DNA from: Cliona cf. orientalis
Lineage: Eukaryota > Porifera > Demospongiae > Clionaida > Clionaidae
NCBI GenBank assembly: GCA_963930775.1
Contig: OZ005705.1
Location: forward strand, 5,580,001-5,644,000
DNA: 64,000 nt
Direction: 5' to 3'
Shown here: positions 35,933 to 47,925 of the stretch, piece by piece
How the letters are laid out: the number at the start of each line of letters is the position of its first letter
Position numbering within the stretch: the first letter of the stretch is position 1
The notes under the pieces: generated by a model
Database searches by the model: none
Told to the model about the DNA's origin: nothing
The model's input: only the letters and a program-made list of their open reading frames with translations
Translations under genes and position numbers: made by a program

Positions 35933-38900
35933 AAACCTTATGATCCGAAGAGTGAGGTCACTTTGCAAGCCCTTTATAAATTGGAGGCAGGTGCTGGCAT
36001 TCAAGTTCTATCTAAGCTGGGATCAAAGCTTCGTGAATTCAGGAAAAAAGCCAATATTCGTCAGCTTTATGCTTACAAGTATGGTAATGATTGCCCAGTT
36101 GTTGATATATACATCAAAAGTTGGTTAGAAGACAGCAGCACTCCACCAACTTGGGAAAAATTTCTGGCGATACTAAAAGAAATCGGCCTACAAGATGTTG
36201 CTGAAAGAATACATGATTTTCTATCGAACACTGTTCCGTATCCAGCCATCACTGAACAAGGTAAGTGCATAACTAAATCATTATTAATGTAATGTATTAG
36301 TTGACCAGTAACTGTTGTTTGTTGTGCTTGCATGGTAATCCAAGACCGCATGTAAGCTTAGTATAATATATAGGTCTTATTATAACTGTTATAACTATTA
36401 CCATATTTCTTCTAAAAATTCAGCATGAAAATAATAATATTGCTTTAGCTTCGCTGAATTTTTGGAGGTTAAGATTCAACATTCTGTCTGCGTGCGCATT
36501 CCATTCCCGTTTATAGCATATGCAAATGACGACCTTTGCCGAAAAATTAGAGACTATTTTCAATCATTCGGTAAAGGGTGCCGAATAATTAGAAGGGCTG
36601 AATTTTTTAGAAGAAATACGGTATAACGTGAACTATAGACCCTATTATAATAAACTGTGCATAACTATAGATGAAGTCCGTGTTGAACACAAGGAGGAAG
36701 ATGAAGATAGTGTGAGCAAGTCAGTAATAAGCATAGATCATATAGACTTAAGTGACTCCCATTCAACAGAAGGTACACCATGCTACAAATAATATTATAC
36801 TGCATGTATACATATCCAATATATATATTCAATGTCATCTTATGATATTTTATGCCTCATAATCACAGGGAGTGATGAACTAACCCCAACAGATAACCTT
36901 ACAGCTGGTGACAATAATAAGTCTGATTCAAAAGCTCCAAGTAAATAGCAATATCAATTTTGTGACTAAGCTATTGTAGTTTGATATAGGATATAAATTT
37001 AGAATTGTGATTTATCATAATACATTTAGGCCTGGAGCCCATAGATATCAAAGTTTAAATTTCTGTACACCACAGATTCAGCAGTAAAGAATAGTGATCC
37101 TAACATTAAAAGGATAGAAGAGGCAGTCACTAATCTCTCTGAGAGAATGGAGAAACTAGAGAATACAGATTCAGTAATTCTTGGTTGTAAGTACACAATA
37201 GGTAACCCCCAGTATTGTTATTACCGTTAGTAAATGTAAGTGTTCCTGAGATTATCTGGGAGTTTGACTACCGTATGGCCAGAATTTTCGAGGGAGCCAA
37301 TTTTCGCGGTTTTCGTGGTTGACTAGCAATCCACGAAAATTAAATCCGCAAAATAAAAAGCCTTAACGTATGTCCACGTGATGTCGACATGCATGATAAC
37401 AGGGGATGTGGCCATCATCATGAATGCCACTGCTGGATTGATCTATTGAAATTAATAGCTGGTTTCCTTCACACCAGTTCATTGTCGTTGAGCTTCTACA
37501 CAAATGCCTCTAGCCTCGATCATATGCGACTCTCGTGCCATTTCTCGATCTCCACTTAGTTCATGTATGATCAATCGATCGCTTGCCAGTTTTTCACAAC
37601 TTTTCTAACGAGATTTGAGCCGTGGTGCGCATGCAGTAAGAGGCAGAGCCTAATGGATATTGTGGGTGGAGCAACTCTGGAACGTCCATCCACGAAAATT
37701 AGATCACGAAATCTTTAAAGATGGACCTCCGCGAAAAGTTCCAGCCATACCGTTAATTACGGTATGTTGGACTATGATACCATATCCCCAGTAGCATAAT
37801 GGTGCATGTGGTAAAAGGTCATCAACATAGTGCGCACATTCAATGCCCCAATCGTAGAGGTGACGTCCCTCAACTTTGAAAGTGATAAATCATTAATCTT
37901 GATGCTTCAATCACAGAGATAAACTCAACATCACAGTACAGCTGGATCAGCCGGGTCATGGACGGCGTGCTATACAGCCTGGCTATAATATTATTATAAT
38001 AACAGGATTATGTATGCCAAGAAGTTCAACCAGCCATACTTGTTGGAGAAAGTAGCGTGCATCCTTAAAGCTGGAAGGGGGGAGTTCGGGTGCCTAAGGG
38101 TGGTCGTAGCTCAGTGGTAGAGCGCTGGTAGCTCAAGTCAGTGGCCCTGGGTTCGATTCCCGGCGGCTGCCCGGATTTTTTCTCTTCCAGCTAGCTTTAG
38201 GATGTAGATGGGGTGATGAGAGTGTGTGTGCCCATCCTTGTTAAGCTAAGAACTTTCATGTAGTGTATAAGGTATTCGCTGGATACATCCATTTCATACT
38301 TACCGATTTTCAACTCTCAGATAGGCTCCATCAAATTTTCTAACCCATAGGTTTTACACCATAATTACCTCATTATGTCCCCAGGAGCAATTCACTCTTC
38401 TGCGGTTATGATGTAATTATGAGGTAACCTACATGTATGTTATAATGATAGGAAAATTCAGGGCATCGACAGAGTTCTTTTTGAGATCTGAAAATTCGCT
38501 GAAGTATAGATTGATTTACACATACATGTAATTACCCCGCGCGCATGCGCAAGGGGTAAAGCAATCAGTTTGTCCGTCTGTCGTCGTCGTCGTCGTTGTT
38601 GTCATCGGCACAAAAATCGCCAGATCTCGAGTTCTAGGCTTCTGTGCGTGCTGTAAGCACAGCCAATTGGTAGATATCAGTGAAAAACTGGTTTGTACGG
38701 GCTTCAAATTTCTCAAAAAGGCTTCCTAGTGCTACAAATCGTGCATTTTCTGTTTAGCATGCCTGTGGTTTTTCGACCACACCCACTCTTTTAGCTTAAT
38801 AGTATGCGGATGCGACTACGCATGCTCAAGCACGGTGTTGGAAAGGATCGTCACGTCATGAAACAGCTACATGTGTGCCTCAGAGTGTTGCAATACTACG

Positions 38901-41900
38901 CTACAGTGGCTACAGAGCACGGCGGGGTATGTGCTCTACAGAGCTCTAGTTATATCCAGTGTTTCCGCTACTATACTTGAAAAGGGGCACCCTGCCCTGT
39001 TTGTGAGTGGCTGATTTGCAAAAATGCTGACAGCTGCAACAGTGGTTTGCAGTACAGTAGTAGCTCCCAAGTGTTGTTGGTATCTTTGGCTTCCCACAAT
39101 CAGCTCAGAGCACACCACTAGTGGTTGAAATGTGGTTGTACTAGAGTACACAGCACATGCACACACAGTAGTGACTATCCTAGTGCAGTAAGCCTGCAAA
39201 AGCAAATTATTCCCTCTTCATGGCCAATATAATATCCCATAATAAATATTCAATGATAGCAATGTTAACACTCAACCACCCTGTTTGAATTCAGTCCTAG
39301 AGGAAACACTGTGTATCCAGCAAATACCTTAAAAGTTTCACATTATAAGTGCTGCCGTGACTTAGCACTATAATTATTATAGCACGCACTAGTCTGGCAG
39401 GCCAGCCCCTTCACAAGAGGGAGGAGGAAGGGTCTGGTGTCATGCCTATGCGCAAGTTGTACCTGCTGCAGCCAGGAGTGCAGCCCAATCAGATTGCTCC
39501 ACGTCATCCCATGCAATATTATGAGGCTGTCCCAAATGCACGAGCTGATCAATCAGGTGCCAGATCTTCTTCTTCAATAATTTATTGGGACTGTCCGTAC
39601 CATTCGCTCTGACCAACCAGGTGCTAGATCTTCACAAGTGCGGTTTTGCACACGCTGCATAACAGCTAAGCCCGAGAACAACTTGCTTATAGGCATGACA
39701 CCAGACCCTTCCTCCTCCCTCTTGTGATGTTTGTGGCCACGATGTTTGTGGCCACGCCCATCATCATGGACTCACATAATACCCGTATATAGGCATTTAT
39801 TTTCGTGGGTGGAAAATTTCGTAACTGCCAAGTCAACCACGAAAATAACGAAAATTAGCACCCCACGAAAATTACCCGCCATACGGTATATGTCCAAAGC
39901 AACGTCTATGTATGTATGAACAAATTTATAGATGGGTACGGGTGTTATGAATGTTTTTGGCTGTGTTGACTAGCGATTTAATAGCTAGTTTTGTTAGAGG
40001 ACTCACACTGAAGCTAGCTACCTGCTGCTGCAACGCATGTACACCATACATAGCTACCTTGTAAATACAATCTGTATCTCTACCATACACTACAAAAGCT
40101 CAATAAGCCTGATGCTGCCTGTTTCAGCTACGCACACTCCCAGTTTACAGCTAGATCCCTCCAGGCCATACAAACCAACCTTTTTGCTTACCTTAGAAAT
40201 AAAAACGAGCAACAAAGGCCAGAATTTCTGTCAAGGAATTGCTGCAGATGATCGATAGTCACTGTAGGAACCAAGAGTCAAGAAGCTAGGTAGAATAGCT
40301 GCTACTAGCGTACAAAAGTGCTGCCAGCTACACATGGCTAGCTAGTACATAAGGTTACTATGGAGCTGCATGCTGTAGTTGCGATGGTTATGGTTGGATG
40401 ATGTCAATACAGGATGCATTGCTATAGCAATGCAGATGCAATGCCATAGTAGGCTTTAAAATAGTTATACCACACCCCCTCTGGCCACATGGGATTTATT
40501 GCCTTCACCCTCGGGCATGGTATAACTGACATAGTTATGTATGACTATTATATATGTGCGGTCTTCTCCCTTTAGATTTTGAACAGACTGCTATTGTCAA
40601 GATGGGTCAGCAGAGAAGTAAGAACTGTAGTCCACAGAATTCCGTAATAATACTAGAGCTCAATAGAGCACATACCCCGCGCCCACATTGCGCAATCTAT
40701 AGGTCTGCTTTTGTTGTTGTTTGGTTGTATCAAGGACCATAAAGCCCCTGGTTGTATAATATAGGGCTCTTGGTGATATCAGCCAAAACATCATTGAATG
40801 TCTCTCTGCACCAGATCTAGACTCGGTAAATATAGGTATCAGCCACCAGGGCAGCCAAACGTGTGCCACTAGCATTATTAATATTGACGACCCTTACCAG
40901 TCATAATTATTCACTGTTATGCGCATGAGCAGAAAGCGTAAGGCCTGTATGCATAATGCATTGAGTGGGCACTGTCGATAGGCGTGGTTACGAAGGCTAA
41001 CAAAAAGGCACTATTTGTGACGCTCGTGGACCTTATCCCTGGATTCGAAGCACACTGAAGCCCGTTTTTCGCCAAATACGACTAATTTATTGTGCTTACT
41101 AGTCGCTCAGGTGCCTAGACCTCGAGATATGGCGATTTTTCTGCTAACAACGACAATGACAACGACAACGACGACACGACCGATTACTTTACCGCCTTGC
41201 GCATGCGCGCGGGGTAAATATTATAGCTAGTGGAATGCTATAATATTATAATTTTGGTGATGAAACTTTGGCAAATTGGCAGAGTTTCATCCAGCACCCC
41301 AAAAAAGAAGGGAAGAGGGAAAGGAGAGCGAGAGGAGTGGTAAAACCATGTAATACAAACCTCAGTGACATAATATACCACATGCATTACATCAGGAGTA
41401 GATTAGATAGGAGTGTTGAACTACAACCTTCTGGGAGGTTGACGTAGACATGACGAGTAATTTATAAATGAATAACACCATGTTGAGGTCATGTACGTGA
41501 GTATATACAGCGAGTATGTCTCACCCGGGCCACCATAGTACCAGCTGCAGTCTAGGTTTACATAACACCCACTTCAAGTACAAAGAGTATGTACTGTATG
41601 TGCAGCCCTGACTACAATTTGTCTACATCATCATTCGACACTCCTGTCGCATAGGCTCCAACTTTTCCAGAACAGCTCCAGGGACATAAATCACACCCAC
41701 TAGATACGCCCATCAATAATTAAAACTCCACCCATACCACACCCAATATGATTGAATTTGTTGACAACAATGGTACTTTCTAAAGCATGAATTTGCCTAG
41801 TAGACCTCCTGTAGTGTTGCTACTGCAAAAACCAAAGTTTGTAAGGCACTACCACAAGCAGCTTGTTCATTTTTCCACAGGTAAGTGACTAGTTGTACTA

Positions 41901-44900
41901 CTACTACAGTGTTTATGCCAGTGTCTGGACCTCTTCCGGGACCAATAATACAATTGTAGTAGAGCCTTCCGGGACGCGGGACAGTTGCTAAAAATCCGGG
42001 ACTGTCCCGGAGATTCAGGGACAGTTGGAGCCTATGCTGTCGTGACTTAGCACAGTGAAGTAAAACTTTTCATCAATACTTTTACTTGTCGACAATATTG
42101 CAATGCACACATATATATATAGATTCACAAAACCCACAAAACAGGATACACAAAATAACCACGAACATTACACTTCCTTCCCTCTTAAGATAATAATTAC
42201 ATAAACCAAAAATGAGGAAAGCATGTACATGTGTATGCATGAAGTTTGCACAAATGAATAAGCCTGAAGTGATACAACCAGAAAATGACTCAAGTCCAGG
42301 TAGGTTCAAATCTCTCTACAGGAACACGGTTATGCTTTGGATAGGATTTCTCATGAGTAGGATTTACTCTCACTGCATCTGAGTTAGTTGAAATAGGATC
42401 AGGTGATGCAGGCTCTGAATTCGTGTTCTCAGTAGGCATAGTCTCAGAAGCAGGACTAGCAGTAGAAGATTCAGTATTAGCAGATGTAGTTTCTGGCGAA
42501 AATGGTGGAATGACAATATCTGGAATATCAGGCTCACGATGAGAGTCCTGAGGTACTTCCACTGAACGTTTGCGAACTTGATCTTGATGATAACGTCTAG
42601 TTTTACCATTTGCAAGTCTCACTCTGTAGGAAACAGGACCAGTTTTTTGTTCAACAGTACCTGGCAACCATTTGTCTCCATGATGGTAATTTCTTACAAA
42701 AACATCATCTCCAGTTTCAAAGTTTCTCTCTCTGGATCTAAGATCATGTTTTTCTTTCTGTTTCATCTGATTCCTCTCTACTCTCTCAGCAGTATTGGGT
42801 TTCAAGAGATCCAGTCGTGATCTAGGACGGTGTCCCAACAATAGTTCACTCGGAGAGATTCCAGTAGTGGATTGTGGAGTGAGGCGGTAGGTTAGGAGAA
42901 CTTGAGCAAGGCGAGTACGCATAGTACCATGAGTAATCTTCCTCAATCCTTTCTTGACTGTCTGTACAGCGCATTGGAGGCAGGATGATAGGGTACTGAG
43001 GTTAGATGCTTGATGCCATTACTTTTGAAAAATGCTTCCATTTCTGCGCTGACAAAACATGTACCATTATCAGTAACGACTGTTTCAGGAATTCCAAATT
43101 GTGCGAATATCGTTCTCAGTTCCTCAATCACGGCAGTAGAAGTAGCATTCGGAGTGCAAATAGCCTCAATCCATTTGGAATGAGCATCGACCATGACAAG
43201 TATCATCTTTCCTTGTACCGGTCCGGCGTAATCGAGGTGTAAGCGTGCCCACGGCCTAGTAGGCCAACTCCACGGGTGCAATGGGGCAACTGACGGTGTG
43301 AATTGGTGCAACTGACAAGCAGAACATTGTTGGACGGTTCGTTCGATATCCTTCGTGATACCAGGCCACCATACATACATCCTAGAGAGTCCCTTCATTC
43401 GTGTGACACCAGGATGACCTTCATGAAGCTCAGTGAGTACAGCATCTCGGCAGGCATGAGGGACAATGACCCTAGTACCCCACAGTAGACAACCTTCGTA
43501 AATTGAGAGCTCTGCTTTCTTCTCGAAAAATGGGGCAAGTTTGTCCGGATCTGGACATACACTAGGCCATCCCTGCTGCACAAACTGAACAATTGGAGCG
43601 AGCTGTGGATCCTTTCGAGTGTACTCTTTGATTTGGTGAACAGTAACAGGAGAATTATCAAGGTGATCCACTAGCAATACAATCTCTGGCGGTGGCTGCT
43701 TAACAGACAGTTGAACGGGTAAGGGAAGGCGACTCAACGCATCGGCATTTGCGTGAGCGGTCGTATTTCGGAATTTCAATTTGTATTCGAACATCGATAG
43801 GTACAGTGACCAACGTCGGATTCTCGCTGATGCTTGCGGTGAAGTAGGCTTCTGGCTATCAAGGAGGCCCAGCAGCGGCTTGTGGTCCGTGATTAGAGTA
43901 AATGAATGACCGAACAAGTATGAATAAAACCGCTTGATTCCAAACACTAGTGAAAGGCCCTCCTTCTCGAGCTGTGAATAATTTCGCTCGGCGGAATTCA
44001 AAGTACAGGAGGCGTACCCAATCGGCTTCTCTGAACCGTCTGGCATTCGGTGAGCCAGAACTGCGCCAATGCTGTAAGCAGACGCATCGCAGGCCAGAAG
44101 TAACGGAAGTTTCGAGTCGTAATGAACGAGTAATTGCGAGGACGTGAGTAACTCCTTCGATTTGTTAAATGATTTATCTTGTGCGGATGTCCATTCCCAC
44201 GGTTCTTTCTTGCTTAGAAGCTTGTAGAGCGGTGCTAGTCGAGTCGATAAGTTCGGCAAGAATTTTCCATAGTAAGTAAGCAATCCGAGGTAGGACTTCA
44301 GCTCAGTAACATTATTGGGAGTAGGGGCTTGGCGGATGGCTTCAACTTTCTCAGGGAGCAGATGTAGACCCTCTGAGTCAATCACATGACCAGGGTAAGG
44401 TACGGACGGTACCATAAATTTGCATTTTTGTTTCTTTACCTTCAACTCAGCTTTGGCCAACCGTTTGAAAACTTCCTCCAAGCTCTTCAAGTGCTCAGCC
44501 TCGGTCTCGGAATGGATCAAAATATCATCGATATACACGGTAACGTGTGGAATACCCTGCAACAACTGCTCCATGGCTTTCTGAAATATTCCAGGGGCAG
44601 AGGAGATACCGTACGGCAAGCGTGTGTAGCGGAAGAGGCCCTTGTGGGTGCTGATGACCACGTACTTGCTTGACTCCTCCTCCAGCTTGAGCTGCAGGTA
44701 CGCCTGGCTCAGGTCTAGCTTGGTGAACAATTTCCCTTGCTTAAGTGTTGCGAAAATATCCTCTGTCTTAGGTATGGGGTAACGGTTCAGCTTGGACACG
44801 GGGTTAATCGTCATTCGAAAATCTCCACAGATACGCACACTCTTACGGTCACTCTTCATCACTGCAACGATAGGAGCCGCCCAGTCGGAGTAGTCAACTG

Positions 44901-47160
44901 GCTCCAGTGTTCCTTCAGCCACTAATCTGTCCAGCTCCTCCTCGACCTTCTCTCGCATCGCATAGGGAACTGTGCGGGCTTTGCAGAAGCGGGGTGTAGC
45001 ACCTGGATCCATCTCAATCTTTGCTTCGTAATCTTTGAAAGTTCCAAGGCGTTCCTGAAAAAGCTCATCATACTGGCTCAGTAATTCATGCAACTGCATG
45101 TAGCGGATCTTATCCCAATTCAATTTAATTTTAGTCAGCCAATTTCTTCCCAGAAGGGTAGGCCCATCTCCCTTGACAACCACCAAAGGTAGTATAGCTG
45201 TCTGACCTTGGTAAACAACTTGTACATCTGTGCTACCCACCACTGTAATAGGCTCCTTTGAGTAGGTCTGCAACCTAATATTGGATGTACTTAGGCTCCT
45301 CCCTGGCCACAACTTGCAGTACCTGTTCTCAGAGATTATGGAAACACAGGCACCTGTATCTATCTCCATGGAGATGGAGACCTTATCTACTTCAATTTGT
45401 ACCTTTATGGGAGGTGTGCGGCCATCTCGTCTTTGGCCAATAGTCAGGATCGGCTGCATGGAGTCATCTGTGTCTGAATCGTACTCCTCGTCTAGCTGGC
45501 GAACAGGTTGGGAAGTAGTTCTCTTAGTCGACTTTCCTTGGGGTGCAGGTTGGGGTTGAGATTTGCTCTTGCAGACTCTAGCTAGGTGTCCCTTCTTTTT
45601 GCATTTGTGACACACACTGTCTCGGAATCTGCACACAGTAGCCAAATGGCCTGGCTTGCCACAGCGGTGACAAATCACTCGAGCTCCACCCTCTGCTGTG
45701 CTGGCTCTTTTCCCTGCTACCTTGCGCACTGGCTCTGACTTGACGTGTACCCCTGTGCTGCTTCCAGAGGTTGACTCAGCTCTGCCGGGTGCTTGCATCT
45801 CTTTCAGGTTCTTAGTAGCCGTTTCGAATCCTTTCGCTATCGACACAGCTTTAGCGTAGGTGAGGTCAGTCTCCTGTAGTAGCTTCTTTTGAATCGGCTC
45901 GTCGTTTATTCCCCAGACGATTCGATCTCTGAGCATTTTATTCAGAGTATCGCCGTAGTTACAGTGCTGTGCAAGACGACGCAGCTCCGCTACGTAAGCG
46001 GCTACAGATTCTCCAGCCTGTCTCGACCTGGAGTTGAAGCGAAAACGCTGCATGACCTCGGAAGGTATCGGACTGTAGTGCTCGGTAAGTTTTGCAACCA
46101 GCTCGTCGTAATTCTTTTCTTTTGGCTTCGTAGGAGCAAGGAGGCCTCTCAACAGTTTGTAGGGCGCCGGCCCGATGACCGAGAGGAAAGTAGCCCGTCG
46201 CTTGTCCGCTTTCGCGTCTCCGGTGAGATCGTTAGCCTCGAAAAATTGCTCTAGCCTCTCCACGTACTGAGGCCATTCCTCCTGCTCGGGATCATACTGC
46301 TCTATCTTTCCCAGCAGTGCCATGAGTTCGAGATCCCGTAACTCGTCGCCAAAATATGTCGTGACTTAGCACAGTGAAGTAAAACTTTTCATCAATACTT
46401 TTACTTGTCGACAATATTGCAAATTATGCACACATATATATATAGATTCACAAAACCCACAAAACAGGATACACAAAATAACCACGAACATTACAACTCC
46501 TATCTAATCTACTCCTGATTGCATATCTGCTGAATTAGCTAACAATGTGCAGTCGTTAGTTTATGATTACCTGTGATGTATTCTTGTTGAAAGGCTCTCT
46601 TTTGTTCATCGAGGGCTTACTAAAATTAACGAAATTTCATGGCACCGCACCAAGGATTAAAAACTCGCCTATAATATTACTATGCATGCACGTGACATTG
46701 TACACTATCACCAATACAATAATATTGAGAACCATTAAATTTTTCGTTGATTACCTTCCATAATAATTATGTACTATGACAATGTGCTTTATGCTCATAC
46801 ATTATGACCTACTCCACAGACCAGCAAATCGGCAACATACCAGTCTTTGGTGACTACCCTGATGGTGAACACAGCAGGCCAGTTATGCGTGATTTGTTAC
46901 ATGAAATAGCTCCAAAGGCTGGTGACCATTGGTTTGATGTAGGTATGCAGCTGGGACTGCCGTACGAACAAGTGAAAAAGATCAAGCGTGATCATACAGA
47001 GAATGAAGAACGATTTGCTGCATTATTTCATTATTGGGAGCAGCAAGGTGGCACTGGTGATGTCCGACCATACAAGTGGCAATCCATCTTGCAAGTGTTG
47101 GAGTATCGACTTCCGGTTCCACTGCGAAAGTTGGCAAATGATATTAGAGAGAAATTCTGA
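33428..47160 (+). CDS. Kelch-like protein with two death domains
   Basis: Exons 33428-33436, 33502-34516, 35931-36260, 36671-36772, 36869-36940, 37076-37186, probably 40576-40617, and 46820-47160 join in frame to 673 residues. Residues 1-340 look Kelch/beta-propeller-like (VYHKGSLYVKS, RVYDYSTSEDTW, IVLIDTY). Exon 3 encodes a death-domain-like helical bundle (TWEKFLAILKEIGLQDVAER), exons 4-7 a charged linker ending in a short coiled coil (RIEEAVTNLSERMEKLE). The last exon is a second death domain (WFDVGMQLGLPYEQVKKIKR, KWQSILQVLEY). Death domains bind each other in apoptosis and immune signalling. All junctions after exon 2 are phase 1. Joining the last exon and the 42-base exon to the rest is the weakest point: 46804 could instead start a separate 118-residue death-domain protein. 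Confidence 0.55.
35520..35745 (-). repeat. Dispersed repeat family R1, partial copy
   Basis: Contains TTGTGCTTACGAGTCGCTCAG, CCTAGATCT and the GCACATG...GGGATAA end, matching 41085-41217. Only one end of the family is present. It lies in an intron of the Kelch-death gene. Confidence 0.5.
35851..35928 (+). repeat. AC microsatellite forming a splice acceptor
   Basis: About 78 bases of AC repeat end in CACAG at 35930, which is the acceptor of the first death-domain exon (35931). There is no ordinary polypyrimidine tract; the alternating CA run takes its place. Confidence 0.85.
36399..36623. mobile_element. MITE with TACCRTATTTCTTCTAAAAA ends
   Basis: Left TACCATATTTCTTCTAAAAA then TTCAGC; right GCTGAA then TTTTTTAGAAGAAATACGGTA. 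Terminal repeats of about 26 bases, TA-flanked, non-coding, in an intron of the Kelch-death gene. Confidence 0.8.
37269..37765. mobile_element. MITE with ACCGTATGGCCAGAATTTTCG ends
   Basis: Left TACCGTATGGCCAGAATTTT with CGCGGTTTTCGTGG just inside; right CCGCGAAAAGTTCCAGCCAT then ACCG. A rearranged relative is at 28424-28930. Non-coding. Confidence 0.65.
38100..38270 (+). repeat. tRNA-derived SINE
   Basis: 38100-38171 folds as a tRNA: acceptor GTGGTCG with CGGCTGC (three wobbles), D stem GCTC/GAGC, anticodon stem CTGGT/GTCAG and T stem CTGGG/CCCGG. Box A (TAGCTCAGTGGTAGAGCG) and box B (GGTTCGATTCC) are intact. The anticodon position reads CTC (Glu), but the base before it is G instead of the invariant T, so it is unlikely to be a working tRNA. 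The following body (CCAGCTAGCTTTAGGATG to about 38270) recurs at 7936-8063, which marks a SINE. Confidence 0.6.
38531..38952 (+). repeat. Dispersed repeat family R1, full-looking copy
   Basis: Starts ATTACCCCGCGCGCATGCGC and ends CAGAGCTCTAGTTA; matches 8129-8527 along its whole length. A poly-GTCGTC stretch near 38581 is shared by all copies. Confidence 0.75.
38957..39311. mobile_element. hAT-like MITE
   Basis: Ends CAGTGTTTCC and GGAAACACTG, the usual start of many hAT transposons. The flanks TTATATCC and GTGTATCC could be an imperfect eight-base target duplication. No transposase. It begins four bases after an R1 copy. Confidence 0.6.
39391..39727. mobile_element. MITE with AGTCTGGCAGGCCAGCCCC ends
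   Basis: Left end AGTCTGGCAGGCCAGCCCC, then CAAGAGGGAGGAGGAAGGG and TCTGGTGTCATGCCTAT; the right end is the complement of the inner part (ATAGGCATGACACCAGACCC, ending CCTCTTGTGA), with its outermost bases missing. A fuller copy lies at 63641-63992. Confidence 0.75.
39781..39890. mobile_element. 110-base MITE
   Basis: Left CCGTATATAGGCATTTATTT then TCGTGGGTGG; right CCCCACGAAAATTACCCGCC ending CATACGGTATA. A diverged relative is at 47805-47925. Sequence from here to 40575 holds nothing else I can identify. Confidence 0.65.
40652..41217 (-). repeat. Dispersed repeat family R1, inverted long copy
   Basis: Starts ACTAGAGCTC and AGAGCACATACCCCGCGC and ends GATTACTTTACC then GCGCATGCGCGCGGGGTAA. 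It carries a region (40690-41000) not present in the shorter copies. Confidence 0.65.
41650..42036. mobile_element. MITE inserted in the LTR, CATAGGCTCCAACT ends, 6-bp target duplication
   Basis: Ends CATAGGCTCCAACT and AGTTGGAGCCTATG. Six-base direct repeats CTGTCG flank it exactly (41644-41649 and 42037-42042), and removing the insert restores the LTR start. Related ends occur at 55650-56023. Confidence 0.85.
46357..46495 (-). repeat. LTR (5' side) of the second gypsy element
   Basis: Starts TGTCGTGACTTAGCAC and ends ACGAACATTACA; the partner repeat at the other end is interrupted by a MITE. Confidence 0.92.
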
Positions 47161-47399
47161 TTCAGAACTATGTGTACATGGTGGTGCAGCAAAGTTATGC
47201 TCCCACCTGAATAACTAGTCGATAAAAAATTTCTATTCCCCTAACATTAACATAACTATTATGACTATAATATTATAAAGGTTCTATTGATAATAATAAT
47301 TATTATTATGGTAATTCATAAGGTCTATATCAAACCACACACTCAATAATTGAATCAACACAAGCAGCTAATATCTTATTTGTTGTCCCCTTGTTAGAG

Positions 47400-47559
47400 T
47401 AGTTTACCAAAAATTTACGCATGTCACTTAGAACCAAGTTTATAGCAGTGAGTTTCTCCATGGTCTGTTTGACCTTTGGGTTATTCTCATACTTGGTGAC
47501 ATTTGCTGGATTCTTCTGAATGTCTTGGAAAGCGGCGCGGCTGCCACCTCTGGATCCTG
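47400..47559 (-). pseudogene. Second Hip/ST13 last-exon fragment, decayed
   Basis: On the minus strand it reads FQDIQKNPANVTKYENNPKV followed by KQTMEKL and then loses the family ending. Compared with 24112-24240 it has an extra GGCGCG-type insertion and a changed C-terminus. It lies between the two death-domain genes and has no other Hip exons near it. Confidence 0.6.
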
Positions 47560-47804
47560 TAAACACAATATAACATCATGTTATTATATGTGAACATTTT
47601 TGTTGGATAAAAATTTTGCCAAGCCCATGCAGCTACCTTTGTATTGAGGAAAAGTTCACAGAAAAATTTCACCAATGCAGTAAAGGTCACCATAATAATA
47701 TCCTCTATGCAATTTTAGGACAAAAATAAAATTTTCATCAATGAGAAAACTTTCTGTATGGTAAATCAATGACTACAATAATAATATTATTATCATAATA
47801 CCAT

Positions 47805-47925
47805 AAAACCCCAATTGTACACCTATGGCAGGTATAGTTTTTATTTGTGGGTTGTTATTTTTGTGGTTGACTTGGCAGTCACGAAATTTTCCCACCCACA
47901 AAAATTAATGCCTACAGTGCCACAA
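47805..47925. mobile_element. Diverged 120-base MITE
   Basis: Contains TTTTTATTTGTGGGTTG and CCCACCCACAAAAATTAATG as inverted parts, with GTGGTTGACTTGGCAGTCAC in the middle, as in the element at 39781-39890. Confidence 0.45.

Larger units (their letters stand above)
41645..46495 (-). mobile_element. Ty3/gypsy LTR retrotransposon with short LTRs, young, about one break
   Basis: Terminal repeats of about 137 bases: one at 46357-46495, the other starting at 41645 and, after a MITE insertion, continuing to 42172. The target duplication is ACTCC (41640-41644 and 46496-46500). The coding strand is minus and holds gag with two CCHC knuckles, protease, reverse transcriptase, RNase H and integrase. 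The primer site begins TGGCGACGAG. The repeats are nearly identical apart from the inserted MITE and a four-base length difference. The coding part has about one break, so the copy is probably not active by itself. Confidence 0.92.
41393..46517. mobile_element. Outer MITE hosting a gypsy element in its right end
   Basis: The left end CAGGAGTAGATTAGATAGGA (continuing GTGTTGAA) has its inverted partner split in two: TTCGACACTCC at 41634-41644 and TATCTAATCTACTCCTG at 46501-46517. Without the gypsy insertion it would be about 269 bases. Possible target duplication ATTACAT / ATTGCAT. Non-coding. Confidence 0.7.

Noticed and set aside
35716-35934. Thr-His repeat protein
   Set aside because: A translation of the AC microsatellite, which ends at a splice acceptor.
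38100-38171. Functional tRNA-Glu(CTC)
   Set aside because: G replaces the invariant T before the anticodon, the acceptor stem has three wobble pairs, and the body that follows recurs elsewhere, so a SINE fits better.
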